64,000 nt of DNA, taken from the NCBI GenBank assembly GCA_020348925.1, contig CP070758.1, positions 3,106,026 through 3,170,025 on the forward strand. Direction: 5' to 3'. Of this stretch, positions 36,674-46,935 are shown one piece after another. This DNA is from Gemmatimonadota bacterium (GTDB lineage: Bacteria > JBHIER01 > G020348925). Positions within the stretch are counted from its first letter, which is position 1, and the number at the start of each line of letters is the position of its first letter. Under the pieces are notes generated by a model. The model ran no database searches. It had not been told where the DNA came from and saw only the letters and a program-made list of their open reading frames with translations. The translations under genes and the position numbers were made by a program.

Positions 36674-38099
36674 TCATGAGGAGGAGATCCCAGATTCTGC
36701 AACCGCTTCGACCTTCTCACCCTTCCGAAATCGAGGCAGATATTTTTCGATCCACTCCGGTCTGATCCTCTTCAACTCCACTGTGGGAAAGACCGACAGG
36801 AGTTGCCAGCCCAAATCGAGCGTCTCCTCGATCGTCCGGTCCTCATATTCTCCTTGCGAGACGTATCCGGCCTCGAATTTGTCGGCGAAATTGAAAAACA
36901 TTCGATCCGCCTCGCTCAGAGCCGCCTCCCCCAGGATGACGGCCAGTTCCTGAGCCTCCTTCCCCCGGGCGTATGCGGCGAAGAGCTGGTTGAAGATATC
37001 GGAGTGATCCTCCCTGGTTTTGCCCTCCCCGATTCCTTTATCTTTGAGACGGGAGAGCGAGGGGAGGACATCAATGGGAGGTGACACACCTTTTTTGTGC
37101 AAGGCTCTTGAAAGAATGACCTGACCCTCGGTGATATAGCCGGTGAGATCCGGAATGGGGTGGGTCTTGTCGTCCTCCGGCATGGTCAGAATAGGAATGA
37201 GCGTTAATCGAGCCCCGTTTCCCCTTGATGCGGCCCGCTCTCTCGTAGAGTGAAGCCAAATCCGTGTAGAGATAGCCCGGATAGCCTCGGCGCCCGGGCA
37301 CCTCCTTTCGAGCGGCGGAGACCTCCCGCAGGGCTTCGCAGTAATTGGTCATATCGGTTAAAATAACGAGAACGTGCATATCCTTTTCAAAAGCCAAATA
37401 TTCGGCTGCGGTGAAGGCCATGCGGGGTGTCGCGATCCGTTCGATTGCGGGATCGTCGGCCAGATTCAGGAACAGAACCGCTCTTTCGATGGCCCCGGTC
37501 TGGCGAAAATCGGAGGTGAAAAAATCGGCCTCCTCGAAGGTGATGCCCATGGCGGAAAAGACGACGGCGAAGACCTCCTCCTTGCCCAATACCTTGGCCT
37601 GTCGAGCGATCTGGGCGGCCAAACGATTGTGGGGCAATCCGAAGCCCGAGAAGATGGGCAGCTTTTGGCCCCGGACGCACGTATTCAGCCCATCGATGGC
37701 CGAGATGCCTGTCTGAATAAACTCCGAAGGATACTCCCGGGCGTAGGGGTTGATGGGATTGCCGTTGATGTCCACCCGCTTCTCCGGCAGAATATCCGGC
37801 CCCTTGTCGATGGGGCGGCCCAACCCGTCAAAGACGCGACCCAACATGTCCTCCGAGACCCCCAGTTCGATCCCCTTGCCCAGAAAGGTGACACGACTCT
37901 GAAAGACATCCACCCCCGTCGCTTCCTCGAAAAGCTGGACCAGGGCTTTATCCCCATCCACCTCAAGAACTTTTCCCCGCCGTCGCTCCCCGTTGGGCAG
38001 TTGCAGTTCCACCAGCTCCTCATACTTCACACCCTCCACCTCCTCCACCAAAACCAGAGGACCGGCAATCTCACGAATAGTCAGGTACTCTTTCAGCAT
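36674..38099 (-). CDS. atpB: V-type ATPase subunit B, interrupted by a one-base frameshift
   Basis: Non-catalytic nucleotide-binding subunit of the headpiece. The N-terminal part (from ATG 38099, AGGAG at eight bases) runs [17 protein letters not shown] to [20 protein letters not shown] and is normal through about residue 298. One extra T on the plus strand at 37204-37205 then breaks the frame inside the conserved [15 protein letters not shown] block. Removing one base restores a continuous 474-residue protein through [11 protein letters not shown] to the end at 36674. Both halves are well conserved, so a sequencing or assembly error is more likely than a dead gene, because the complex needs this subunit. 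Confidence 0.88.
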
Positions 38100-38127
38100 A
38101 TGCACTTCTCCTGCATCATTTCTTGCG

Positions 38128-40398
38128 CTACTTGATCAAAACACCCTTTTTCGTATGCATCTCTTGACCGGCTCTGAGAACGTAATAATAAACGCCACTG
38201 GGTACTTCGTTTCCGTCGCAATCCCTTCCGTCCCAGGTGACAGTGTAAAAACCGGGTTCCTTCGATTCATCCACAAGCGTCCTCAACTCCTGGCCCAAAA
38301 TATTCAATACTTTCAAGGTCGTGCGGACGGCATATCCCCTGCCCCTTATCCGATATTCGATATCTGTCTGAGGATTGAAAGGATTCGGGTAATTTTGAAG
38401 GAGAGCCGTCTCCTCTGGAAGCGTTGTCCCCTCATCGAAGAGAACAGCCGTGGGTCCAAAAACCGTTACCAAGATCGTGTCTCTATCGCTGGCCAGACTG
38501 TCGTCCGTCACGGTGAAGATGATTTCGGCTATTCCCTCAAAATCAGGAGCCCGAATTATAGATTGCGCTCCTTCTATCTCAACCGATACTGCTTCGACCA
38601 AAGTCAGGGCAGACCATGTCAGCGCCGATTCCGGGGTATCGACATCTTCCACATAATCATTGAGATCGAGGACGACCGAATCCCCGGAGACGAAGCTCGT
38701 ATCCGGCAGAGGAAGAATAATCGGCGGGTCGTTCACGGCAAGAACAGTGACACGCACCCCGAGACTGTCCGACAGCAGACCGTCCGAGGCAATGACGACA
38801 AAGCCCGTATCCGCCGTGCCCTCAACAGGCGTCCCGGCGATCACGGAATCGGACGGGGTCAGCCAGCCGGGATAATCTGAAAAGAAGAACGTGACGGAAT
38901 CGCCGTTCGGATCCGTCGCCTTTCCTATATATGAAAAGGGTTCATCCTCAACGGCCGTGACCGCGGAGTCAGAGACTATTTCAGGCGGGACATTGGCTGA
39001 CACAACCGTCACAAGCACGGTGTCCCTATCGCTGGCCAGACTATCGTCCGTTACGGTGAAAAAAACCTCGGCCGTCCCTTCAAAATCTGGCGCGGTCAGA
39101 ACGGCCTGACCCTCTCCAATCGTGACGATCACCGCCTCCGTCGACGTCAGGGCAGACCACGTCAGTGCCCATTCCGGCGTGTCGACGTCCTCGACATGGC
39201 CGCCGAGATCGAGAACGACCGAATCCCCGGAGACGAAGCTCGTATCCGGCAGAGGAAGAATAATCGGCGGGTCGTTCACGGCCTTAACGGTCACATTGAC
39301 TACAAGACTGTCGGAGAGCAAACCGTCAGTGGCCGTCACGAGGAAGCTTGTATCCAGTGTCCCTTCACCCGGCGTGCCCATAATTGTCGAATCGGAAGGG
39401 GACAGCCACATCGGATAATGGGCGAAGGAGTAAGACACAGGATTGTTATCTGGGTCAGTGGCCCGGGCGATATACGAAAAGAGCCGATCCTCGAAAGCGG
39501 TCGCTGTTGCGGCGGAACTTATCTCCGGGGGTCTGTTCGAAATGGCGTTGGTCCGATACAACCGACGCACCCGGCTGGCCACGGTAAAACCTGGATTCGT
39601 CTCACCGGGACGACTTGTGACCGCCGCCACTGGACCTACATTCTCAGCGTTCCAATCGTACGTAATCACCGTTTGTGTTGAATCCAATACAGACACGAAA
39701 TTAATCCCAGAAAACGCGGACACATCCAAGCGAGTGACCTCATGCCGTCTGACTCGGAGCACTTGGTACTGACCCTGCGGAACGATCATTGTGCCCCACG
39801 CATCCACCTCACCCCGGCTCACAAATCCTATCTCAACTTTCGCATCAAGATACGGATCGGAAGAGAATATCGGATATAAAGGATTTTCGACTATATCCTC
39901 AAAAATGTTCGAATAGAACGTCGAATCGGACCACGACGCCCCATATTCCAGGGGAAGCGGCAGTGACATCAGTGACGAATCCAGGACAATGGACAGAGGC
40001 ACGCCGAAAATATTTTCGCTGGCCGCCCCCAGAAGAGCCATTTCTCCTTCCTCGAGCCTCCAGTACATGTACCCCGCCGCCGTATCGATGCCGGCGATGT
40101 TGATGCCATCCGTATCATAGACCACATTGGCCTCGGGAAACTCCCCGCCGAAGGGTGTCTCCCCCTTGGCGACAATCGCCTCAGCCTCTGAATCGGTCGT
40201 CGGTCCCTGGCTGAAGTCCCACACCCGCGGACCCCCGCTCTCGCCCACATCGACCGGCACACTTCTCCCTCTCTCCACATAATATTCGTTGACGATGCCG
40301 GGGTCGGAGGGAATCTCATGTCTTGTCAGAACAATCTGGGCCTGACTCGAAGACCCCGCCCAGAGCAAGGCCAGGCATAGAACACAGGTGCCTTTCAT
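38128..40398 (-). CDS. Exported protein with cadherin/He_PIG-like repeats and sorting domain, inside the V-ATPase operon
   Basis: Predicted surface protein of 756 residues. ATG at 40398 lies one base after the subunit A stop and opens a signal sequence ([20 protein letters not shown]). The first ~270 residues are unlike anything I recognise. Two near-identical units of about 181 residues follow, each with an Ig-like domain ([32 protein letters not shown]) and a [17 protein letters not shown] ... VEDVDTPE segment, resembling He_PIG and cadherin-like modules. The C terminus is the sorting domain ([16 protein letters not shown] ... [13 protein letters not shown]). It ends 28 bases before subunit B, so it is truly embedded in the ATPase operon. 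The unnamed module of the 15883-30956 block is absent. Confidence 0.84.
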   Translation of the reverse strand: MKGTCVLCLALLWAGSSSQAQIVLTRHEIPSDPGIVNEYYVERGRSVPVDVGESGGPRVWDFSQGPTTDSEAEAIVAKGETPFGGEFPEANVVYDTDGINIAGIDTAAGYMYWRLEEGEMALLGAASENIFGVPLSIVLDSSLMSLPLPLEYGASWSDSTFYSNIFEDIVENPLYPIFSSDPYLDAKVEIGFVSRGEVDAWGTMIVPQGQYQVLRVRRHEVTRLDVSAFSGINFVSVLDSTQTVITYDWNAENVGPVAAVTSRPGETNPGFTVASRVRRLYRTNAISNRPPEISSAATATAFEDRLFSYIARATDPDNNPVSYSFAHYPMWLSPSDSTIMGTPGEGTLDTSFLVTATDGLLSDSLVVNVTVKAVNDPPIILPLPDTSFVSGDSVVLDLGGHVEDVDTPEWALTWSALTSTEAVIVTIGEGQAVLTAPDFEGTAEVFFTVTDDSLASDRDTVLVTVVSANVPPEIVSDSAVTAVEDEPFSYIGKATDPNGDSVTFFFSDYPGWLTPSDSVIAGTPVEGTADTGFVVIASDGLLSDSLGVRVTVLAVNDPPIILPLPDTSFVSGDSVVLDLNDYVEDVDTPESALTWSALTLVEAVSVEIEGAQSIIRAPDFEGIAEIIFTVTDDSLASDRDTILVTVFGPTAVLFDEGTTLPEETALLQNYPNPFNPQTDIEYRIRGRGYAVRTTLKVLNILGQELRTLVDESKEPGFYTVTWDGRDCDGNEVPSGVYYYVLRAGQEMHTKKGVLIK
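38672..39282. repeat. 68-base perfect direct repeat inside the embedded exported-protein gene
   Basis: Bases 38672-38739 are identical to 39215-39282. The offset is 543 bases (181 codons), so the duplication keeps frame and coincides with the protein repeat unit. Flanking sequence is similar but diverged, which suggests either recent gene conversion between the two units or selection on this stretch. Confidence 0.85.
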
Positions 40399-40399
40399 A

Positions 40400-42154
40400 C
40401 TATTTTTTCCCAATGGAAGCCAAAGTTTCATCGACGTCCGTAAATATCTCATCAATTTTTACCAGCTCCTTCTCCGGCGTATATCTGGCCCTGGCGATCT
40501 TCTCCCGCAACGGCAGCTCCGAAAGTTGGTCAACCGTTGCCCCTCTCTCCAGGGCCTCCTTGGACCTCTCGTGCATATTCAAAATGAGTTTCAACATCTT
40601 ATATTGCTTATCCACCGAGGCATACGTGTCCACTTCGTGAAAGGCGTTCTGATGGAGAAAATCCTCCCGCAGCGACCGCGAGGTCTCCAGAATGAGCCGG
40701 TCGTCCTGAGATAGGGCATCGACACCGACGAGCCGGACGATCTCCTCGAGCTCTGCCTCCTGCTGCAAAAGTTTCAAGGCCTCGGACCGCATCTCGATGA
40801 AGTCCGACCCCACCTCCTTGACATAGTAATCATCGATGTTCTCATAATAAAGGGAATAGCTGTTGAGCCACGAGATGGCGGGAAAATGTCTCCGGAAGGC
40901 CAAAATGTCCTCCAGACTCCAGAACACCTTCACCACCCTCAGGGTAGCCTGGACCACAGGGTCGGAAAGATCTCCGCCGGGCGGCGAAACGGCTCCGACA
41001 ATCGTCAACGCTCCCTCCCTGTTGTCGCTGCCGTGGCAGGTGACGCGCCCAGCCCGTTCGTAAAACTCGGCCACCCGCCTCCCCAGATAGGCCGGATAAC
41101 CCTCCTCACCCGGCATCTCCTCCAACCGGCCCGAGATCTCGCGCATCGCTTCCGCCCATCGCGAGGTGGAATCGGCCATGACGGCCACCGAATACCCCAT
41201 GTCCCGGAAATACTCGGCAATCGTGATGCCGGTGTAGACGGACGCCTCCCGGGCCGCCACGGGCATGTTGGACGTGTTGGCCACGAGCACCGTCCGTTTC
41301 ATGAGCGGCTCGCCGGTGCGCGGATCCTCCAGCTCCGGGAACTCCAGAAGCACGTTGGCCATTTCGTTCCCCCGTTCACCGCACCCGATGTAGACGATAA
41401 TGTCCGCATCGGCCCATTTCGCCAGGAGGTGTTGGATCACCGTCTTGCCACTGCCAAAGGGACCGGGTACGCAGGCGGTTCCGCCTTTCCCTATCGGAAA
41501 GAAAGTGTCGAAAACCCGCTGCCCGGTGATTAAGGGCACGTATGGAACCAGTTTTTCCTGATACGGCCTCGCCTTTCTGACAGGCCATCTCTGCAGCATC
41601 GTCACCTCTTTGATGCCTTCGGCCGTCTCTATGGTAACCACCCTTTCCTCTATAGTGAATTCACCTTGGCGGATGTCCTTGACCCGACCCTCCAGACCGT
41701 AGGGTACCATGATTTTATGAACGCACGTGCTCGTCTCGTTGACGATACCCAGGACGTCGCCTGAGACCACAGCATCTCCAGCCTGAACCTGCGGCTGGAA
41801 CAGCCATTTCTTCTCACGATCCAAACCGGGCACATCAATACCACGAGTAATGTAATCGCCCACAGCGTCGCGGATGACGTTGAGGGGCCGCTGGATCCCG
41901 TCGTAAATCGACTCCATGAGACCGGGCCCCAACTCCACTGAGAGGGGCATCCCGGTTGAGAAAACCGGCTCACCCGGACCCAACCCCCCGGTCTCCTCAT
42001 AGACCTGAATGGAGGCCCGATCGCCCTTCAACTCGATCACCTCCCCGATGAGTTTCTTCTCGCTGACGCGAACCACGTCGTACATCCTGGCCTCATCCAT
42101 CCCCTCGGCCACAACCAGCGGACCTGAAACCTTGACGATAGTGCCCTGTTTCAT
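40400..42154 (-). CDS. atpA: V-type ATPase subunit A (catalytic)
   Basis: Catalytic subunit of the V-type ATPase, 584 residues. The start [17 protein letters not shown] is typical. The subunit A-specific non-homologous insertion precedes the P-loop GPFGSGKTV, then [19 protein letters not shown] with the catalytic Glu, and [39 protein letters not shown]. The length and all motifs are intact, so the enzyme should be active. It is one base from the following exported-protein gene and 109 bases after subunit F. Confidence 0.96.
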   Translation of the reverse strand: MKQGTIVKVSGPLVVAEGMDEARMYDVVRVSEKKLIGEVIELKGDRASIQVYEETGGLGPGEPVFSTGMPLSVELGPGLMESIYDGIQRPLNVIRDAVGDYITRGIDVPGLDREKKWLFQPQVQAGDAVVSGDVLGIVNETSTCVHKIMVPYGLEGRVKDIRQGEFTIEERVVTIETAEGIKEVTMLQRWPVRKARPYQEKLVPYVPLITGQRVFDTFFPIGKGGTACVPGPFGSGKTVIQHLLAKWADADIIVYIGCGERGNEMANVLLEFPELEDPRTGEPLMKRTVLVANTSNMPVAAREASVYTGITIAEYFRDMGYSVAVMADSTSRWAEAMREISGRLEEMPGEEGYPAYLGRRVAEFYERAGRVTCHGSDNREGALTIVGAVSPPGGDLSDPVVQATLRVVKVFWSLEDILAFRRHFPAISWLNSYSLYYENIDDYYVKEVGSDFIEMRSEALKLLQQEAELEEIVRLVGVDALSQDDRLILETSRSLREDFLHQNAFHEVDTYASVDKQYKMLKLILNMHERSKEALERGATVDQLSELPLREKIARARYTPEKELVKIDEIFTDVDETLASIGKK

Positions 42155-42263
42155 TGAGTACTCTCCTTACAATGCTTGATAATTTCAATCATGACCGGTA
42201 CCAACTTTTTCACTGCTCCTTATCCCGTTCCTGTTCCACGGCATGGACCCAAGGCCGGCCGCT

Positions 42264-42590
42264 TCATTCGTCCTCCTGCATGATGTCGGCACCCACCGCC
42301 TTCCTGACAACATGCCGCAGTGTTTCGAGACCGTAACCGAGGCTTCCGCGATTATTCGGAATGAGGACGATACTGGGGAGCGGCCTCCAGGCTGCCTCCC
42401 GCAACCGCTCTTCGATATGAATTGCAGACTGCTCGGTAATAAAAATCACCGCATACCCCCCCTCGTAGACCTGATCAAAAGCGGCTTTCACGTCGTCGGC
42501 CTTTTCAGCGGGATAGACATCAACGCCTACGGCGTGAAAACAGAAGATCGAATCCCGATCACCAATGACGGCTATATTAGAGGTAGACAT
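42264..42590 (-). CDS. atpF: V-type ATPase subunit F
   Basis: Small central-stalk subunit that helps regulate ATP hydrolysis. ATG at 42590 opens MSTSNIAVIGDRDSIFCFHA, the normal family start, giving 108 residues. The middle holds GYAVIFITEQSA and the end IVLIPNNRGSLGYGLETLRH. Codons upstream to 42671 overlap subunit C and are not conserved. It overlaps the subunit C stop by 14 bases, which suggests translational coupling. Confidence 0.9.
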   Translation of the reverse strand: MSTSNIAVIGDRDSIFCFHAVGVDVYPAEKADDVKAAFDQVYEGGYAVIFITEQSAIHIEERLREAAWRPLPSIVLIPNNRGSLGYGLETLRHVVRKAVGADIMQEDE

Positions 42591-43626
42591 CCGGTAATCG
42601 CTCCTGTATCGATTCAGGCGGGAGATGATTCCACTTACAGGTGAAGATGGTCCGAATTGCCTTAATTTCATACTCTTTGATCAGCACATAGGCCATCAAA
42701 GGCTCAAGACCGAAGGTGGTCAGGCGGGCACGCCCTAAATAGGTGATGAGAAAACCATCGCACAGCTGCTCCAGACGGGCAAATGACCCTTTTGTCTGAA
42801 GGGAGGCGATCCCCTCGTCGAGGAGTCTCGCATATCGCGTCTGTCCAAAACGCTGCGGCAGCCCATCGAGCGGCTCCTCCTGAAGCATTCGATAGAACTC
42901 CACCGCCAACGATCCCCCGTCGCACAGGTTTGTCTTCAACAGTTCAGGGGCCTGCTGACTCCACAGCAGTCGCACAAATGTTTTGATGTTGAGCAGATCG
43001 ATCTCCCGTTCCAGCCAGCCCCAGAGAAACATCATGCCCACCTTCATCACGACCGAGAGAAAATGGGAGAACATCGCCTTGTCCACAAGGACGTCCAGGC
43101 TCTGGGGTTCGATTTCATCGGAAGGAGAGAACCCCTCGATGGTCTGGATGGTCTGTCTCAGGTATCCGGGAAGATGGCCGACATCTTCGTCACGGATCGC
43201 TCGTAACAGGACAGCGGGCGGAACCTGACCCGAGGGCGAGAGGAAAAATTCCATATCTCGGCCGGAGATGCTGCCCTTCAGGAGAATTTTCAAATTGTAA
43301 TAGTCGGAGCGCATTTTCAAAAGATCCGTCACCTCAGGGTTCTTGGAAAGATGGACAATAAGGTTCAGTGTCGAGGCCATATGTCCACTGAGAAAATCCT
43401 CAAAGTGATCCGGATCGCTCAGGGATGGTACGGTCTCCCCGTAATCTGTCTCCCCCAGGATGCGAAGGAATGCATCCGTATCCTCGGCTCCCACGAGACG
43501 AGAGATATCGTGTCGCCGGAGAAGTCGTGTTTCCAAAGCCCGAATACGTCCGACTCCGTAAGCATAGTGAGTATTATATGTAAATGGCAATCGATATTCT
43601 GAAAGTTGTTTCACGCGAAACTCCAA
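42577..43626 (-). CDS. atpC: V-type ATPase subunit C (d-type)
   Basis: Socket subunit that links the central stalk to the membrane ring. The 349 residues begin with a short extra segment and then YAYGVGRIRALETRLL, which is typical, and continue with KMRSDYYNLKILLKG and the conserved C-terminal LMAYVLIKEYEIKAIRTI. A possible parS site overlaps its first codons. It follows subunit E by about 50 bases. Confidence 0.9.
   Translation of the reverse strand: MEFRVKQLSEYRLPFTYNTHYAYGVGRIRALETRLLRRHDISRLVGAEDTDAFLRILGETDYGETVPSLSDPDHFEDFLSGHMASTLNLIVHLSKNPEVTDLLKMRSDYYNLKILLKGSISGRDMEFFLSPSGQVPPAVLLRAIRDEDVGHLPGYLRQTIQTIEGFSPSDEIEPQSLDVLVDKAMFSHFLSVVMKVGMMFLWGWLEREIDLLNIKTFVRLLWSQQAPELLKTNLCDGGSLAVEFYRMLQEEPLDGLPQRFGQTRYARLLDEGIASLQTKGSFARLEQLCDGFLITYLGRARLTTFGLEPLMAYVLIKEYEIKAIRTIFTCKWNHLPPESIQERLPDVYL
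43607..43622. promoter_or_regulatory. Candidate parS centromere site within subunit C
   Basis: TGTTTCACGCGAAACT matches the chromosomal parS consensus TGTTTCACGTGAAACA at 14 of 16 positions; the two differences are at positions 10 and 16. It lies inside the second to seventh codons of the subunit C gene. parA-parB are about 6 kb away, and parS sites usually cluster near them. The match is the only evidence. Confidence 0.45.
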
Positions 43627-43677
43627 CGTCGCTTTGGCCGGTGTCGACGAAGGTGAGCGTTGATATCGCTCCGGTCG

Positions 43678-44286
43678 TCAGGAGGCCCTTTCTCCCCACA
43701 GGATGTTGGCCACCTCAAATTCCATCGCTTCCCGCATGGATTCGACAATGAGCTTGAGATCGCAATTGATCTCCTTCCTGCCCTTGCGGAGTACGAAGCC
43801 CCCGGCCATCTCCCGCGTTTCCCCCGAGAGAGCCAACGCCCCCTTACGATTTTGAGCTGAAAGCTGTCGATTCACATCCGAAAGCAGTCCACTCCAATCG
43901 ATCCCTTTATCGTGCGAAGCCAAGATGACCTCCTCATCACCCTCTTCCACGCTCTGCAGGAAGAGTTTCTTCATAAGCGCCGAGTACTTTTCGGCATTCA
44001 GCTCGGCGAGCGATGCGAACGCCTTTCGAAAGGATTCGTCAATGAGGTTCTGTTTCTCCGCCAGAAGCTCTTTTCTCATTTCAGCCTGTGCTCTGGAGAC
44101 GATCCTCCTTTTCTGTTGTTCCGCCTCCTTCGCGGCCTCCTCTCGAGCTTTCCCTTCAATCTCAGTGACCGTCTTGGCCGTGTCGGCCTTTACCGTTTCA
44201 ATTTCGTTGTCGGCTTTGGCCAGAATTTCTTTGGCCTCGGCTTCGGCATCCTCCATGATCTTTTTGGTTATCCGATCTATGGCCAT
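43678..44286 (-). CDS. atpE: V-type ATPase subunit E (peripheral stalk)
   Basis: Peripheral stalk subunit that pairs with the H subunit to hold the headpiece against rotation. The 202 residues show a long helical charged N-terminal half (ITKKIMEDAEAEAKEILAKA) and a globular C-terminal domain with GGFVLRKGRKEINCDLKL, as in the archaeal and bacterial E family. It starts 6 bases after subunit K. Confidence 0.9.
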   Translation of the reverse strand: MAIDRITKKIMEDAEAEAKEILAKADNEIETVKADTAKTVTEIEGKAREEAAKEAEQQKRRIVSRAQAEMRKELLAEKQNLIDESFRKAFASLAELNAEKYSALMKKLFLQSVEEGDEEVILASHDKGIDWSGLLSDVNRQLSAQNRKGALALSGETREMAGGFVLRKGRKEINCDLKLIVESMREAMEFEVANILWGERAS

Positions 44287-44292
44287 GTCGGT

Positions 44293-44868
44293 CTACCCCC
44301 GAATCCTGGTCAACAGAATGATGGACATGAGAAAACCGAGAACAGCGTAGAACTCGACAAAGACGCCGAGGACGAGCGCCTTGCCCACCTCATTCGGTTT
44401 CTTCGCCGTCATTTCGACGCCAGCGGCGCAGACCCTGCCCTGATGAATGGCCGACAGGAACCCGGCCAGGGCAACGGGTATACTGCTGAAGAAAAACTGC
44501 CACCCCTCCTGGATGGTCAGCGTGGCTGTTTCTCCGCCGAAAATGCCGCTCCAGAGCATGACCAAAAAACCGATCACAAAGCCGTATATCCCTTGAGTCC
44601 CAGGTAAGGCCGTGAGCATAAGGTATCTGGCAAAATTGGCCGTGTCTTCACTCATGGCGCCCAGGCTGGTCTGTCCGGCATATCCGATCCCTATGGCCGA
44701 TCCAATTCCGGCCAAACCAACAGCAACGGCCGCACCAGCGATACAGAGTGCGACCGGACCCAGCAGAGCCCAGCTCGAACCTGTCATCTGCTGAGCAGAG
44801 GACACCGAAGCCCAGAGGGTCACGGCGAAGAATACGACGACGAACACAAACAGGGTTCTCTTTGTCAT
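44293..44868 (-). CDS. atpK: V-type ATPase subunit K (membrane ring proteolipid)
   Basis: Membrane rotor ring subunit, 191 residues, with two hairpins. ATG at 44868 has AAGGAG at six bases and is followed by a signal-like hydrophobic segment (residues about 5-22, ending VSSAQ). The first hairpin has LPGTQGIYG and the second has HQGRVCAAGV and VEFYAVLGF. These match the Enterococcus hirae NtpK sodium ligands L61, T64, Q65, Q110 and E139 in order and spacing, so sodium rather than proton transport is predicted. The codons upstream to 44904 lie in a repeat of the leader and are not used. Confidence 0.92.
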   Translation of the reverse strand: MTKRTLFVFVVVFFAVTLWASVSSAQQMTGSSWALLGPVALCIAGAAVAVGLAGIGSAIGIGYAGQTSLGAMSEDTANFARYLMLTALPGTQGIYGFVIGFLVMLWSGIFGGETATLTIQEGWQFFFSSIPVALAGFLSAIHQGRVCAAGVEMTAKKPNEVGKALVLGVFVEFYAVLGFLMSIILLTRIRG

Positions 44869-44952
44869 AGTGTACTCCTTCTGCTTGCTTGGGATGAGAG
44901 TCATCGTGTGCTCCTTCTGCTTGCTGTGTACGAAAGTACTCGTGTGCTCATA

Positions 44953-46935
44953 TTATTCCCTTACAATGATGGTGTGTTGATTCTTCTCCTGAAACGGCTC
45001 AAATGGTTTTCCCCCTCCCTCATAAAACTTCGAAAAGAATTCGACAAAGTGCAGTCTGGCGGTATGGACAAAGGCCCCCAGACAGGTTATGACGAGATAG
45101 ACGAGGTGGGCGACGACGACCATCACGGCCGTGATGAGAATTCCGACATAGGGAATCTTTAATGCCATGCCTCCCAGGATGTCGATGACACCAGCAACCA
45201 CAGCCGTGGCCAAACCCAAGGCCAACAAACGCGAATAGCTCAGGATATCCCCGAAAACACCGATGATGCCGTACAGTCCTCCCAACCCCTTGCCGACATG
45301 CACCAAGAGATTCTTACTGCCCAATCCCTGAAAGAGAAATATCCCCCCCGCACCGCACAACAGCAGGAACGTGCCCGCCTTCACCACGGGCGAGGGCAGT
45401 GTTATAATAAATCCGATCATCGAGAGGCCCAAACCGACTGTGGCCATGAGCCAGGGAACATGAATGAGAATTGAACGAACAGCGTTCCCCGACGCGATCC
45501 CCCCGTAGAGTTTCACCACATACCCGACAAAGACATGGACCACGCCACAGCCCAATGCCAAGGCAAAAAAAGTCATAGCATTCTCAAGGGGATCAAACAC
45601 CTTCAAGCTGTAAGCAGTGATCACAAAGGGATGATTTGGATCCATTGTGGTCAGATCGAGCCCAAAATATCCTCCGGTGACAATTCCCGCCACAATCGTC
45701 AGGAGTCCGCTCGCCAGGAGCAGTTGAAAAAGTTTTCTCATCCCGGGCCCGGGTCGCAGCTTCCTCAGCGCCAGGAGCGAAATAAGGGAGAGCATGAGTC
45801 CGTAGCCGGCGTCAGTCACACACAGTGCGAAGAACACGGCAAAGAATGGGGACAGAACAGGTGTCGGGTCTATCTCGGTGTATTTCGGCCTTCCGTAGAG
45901 ATCGGTAACCATTTCGAAAGGCTTCGCCCATTCCCTGTTTTCCAACGCAACCGGAGGAACGTCCTCTGCCCGTCCCTCCGTTTCCAGGACGCTCACAGTT
46001 TGAAATTTCGCCTCGAGATCCGCGCGCACTCTGTCGACATCTTTTCTCTTCATCCACCCTTCAATCAGACACGCACTGTCCGTAAAAGCCAGACGCTCTC
46101 GCACCGTTTCTCTCTCCAGATCATTCATCACATGATCCATAACAATCAGAAGTCGCGGCCGGTTTTCCGCCAACCGACGCCCCCTCTCATCAATCCGTTT
46201 GTTCTCCTCATGCAGGGCGGAGATCTCCTCCTGAATGTCCTGCACCGCCTCCCTGGGCGTCCCGCTGAATCCGGAGAGCGAGACCTCGGTGATGTCGAAG
46301 CGTTTCAGGTGCTCAGTGACCGCCTCTTCCATCTCCTTGAGGAACAGGAGAGCGAAGTACGTCTGTGTTTGATCTTGGTGAACCGTTTCACAGTGAACGG
46401 TCTCTGCCATATCCTGGATCATCTCCGTATAATCGGAAGTGAGCATGGTACAGAAGCGGAGACCGACCCTCTCCGTTGAAGTCAGCTCGTCGAGGGGCAC
46501 TCCAATGGATGTCCACGGATTCAGGAATGCCTTTCTGGACCGGAGTTTCTCCAGACGAGACCTGAGTTCAGCCGCCTGTCGGGAGAGGTCCACGCATTCG
46601 CCAACGAGTCCGTCAAAGTCGAACTCTTGGGTAACCCAGTAGTAATCCTGGGGTGTAATTTCAACTTTTTCTCCACCCAATTTTGACAGGACGCCCTGTT
46701 GCGGCATATACGGTTTTAAAAACTCCGCTGCCGTCTGCACCGCCGCAAGTCTCTCGGACAACCCCTGCGGGAACTCACGTGTGTGCGGGATAAATTGTGC
46801 CGATTCCGGCTCGGGGTGATTCTCTTTGAAATGGCTTATTTCCAAAAGACCGAGGGCCTGCATCTCCTTGATCAGAGCGGAGCGCTCCGAGAGATGGCAT
46901 ACAATGGAAACCTTTGACATGGGGACAACGGCCAT
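44953..46935 (-). CDS. atpI: V-type ATPase subunit I (stator, a-type)
   Basis: Membrane stator subunit carrying the ion half-channels, 660 residues. The N-terminal ~330 residues are cytoplasmic and helical with MSKVSIVCHLSERSALI at the start. The C-terminal part has about eight membrane helices, including FFALCVTDAGYGL and the helix GDILSYSRLLALGLAT, which holds the essential Arg facing the ring. The first ATG overlaps the H subunit stop (TAATG); ATG at 46920 is an alternative that fits the family start better. Confidence 0.93.
   Translation of the reverse strand: MAVVPMSKVSIVCHLSERSALIKEMQALGLLEISHFKENHPEPESAQFIPHTREFPQGLSERLAAVQTAAEFLKPYMPQQGVLSKLGGEKVEITPQDYYWVTQEFDFDGLVGECVDLSRQAAELRSRLEKLRSRKAFLNPWTSIGVPLDELTSTERVGLRFCTMLTSDYTEMIQDMAETVHCETVHQDQTQTYFALLFLKEMEEAVTEHLKRFDITEVSLSGFSGTPREAVQDIQEEISALHEENKRIDERGRRLAENRPRLLIVMDHVMNDLERETVRERLAFTDSACLIEGWMKRKDVDRVRADLEAKFQTVSVLETEGRAEDVPPVALENREWAKPFEMVTDLYGRPKYTEIDPTPVLSPFFAVFFALCVTDAGYGLMLSLISLLALRKLRPGPGMRKLFQLLLASGLLTIVAGIVTGGYFGLDLTTMDPNHPFVITAYSLKVFDPLENAMTFFALALGCGVVHVFVGYVVKLYGGIASGNAVRSILIHVPWLMATVGLGLSMIGFIITLPSPVVKAGTFLLLCGAGGIFLFQGLGSKNLLVHVGKGLGGLYGIIGVFGDILSYSRLLALGLATAVVAGVIDILGGMALKIPYVGILITAVMVVVAHLVYLVITCLGAFVHTARLHFVEFFSKFYEGGGKPFEPFQEKNQHTIIVRE

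Noticed and set aside
37071-37203. A shifted C-terminal tail of subunit B ([11 protein letters not shown] ...) as a real alternative end
   Set aside because: It replaces a conserved region with a chance frame, while the other frame continues the family perfectly to 36674. No slippery sequence for programmed frameshifting is visible.
46383-46400. CCGTTTCACAGTGAACGG palindrome as parS
   Set aside because: The spacing between half sites is one base too long and the flanks differ from the consensus; it lies in subunit I coding sequence.
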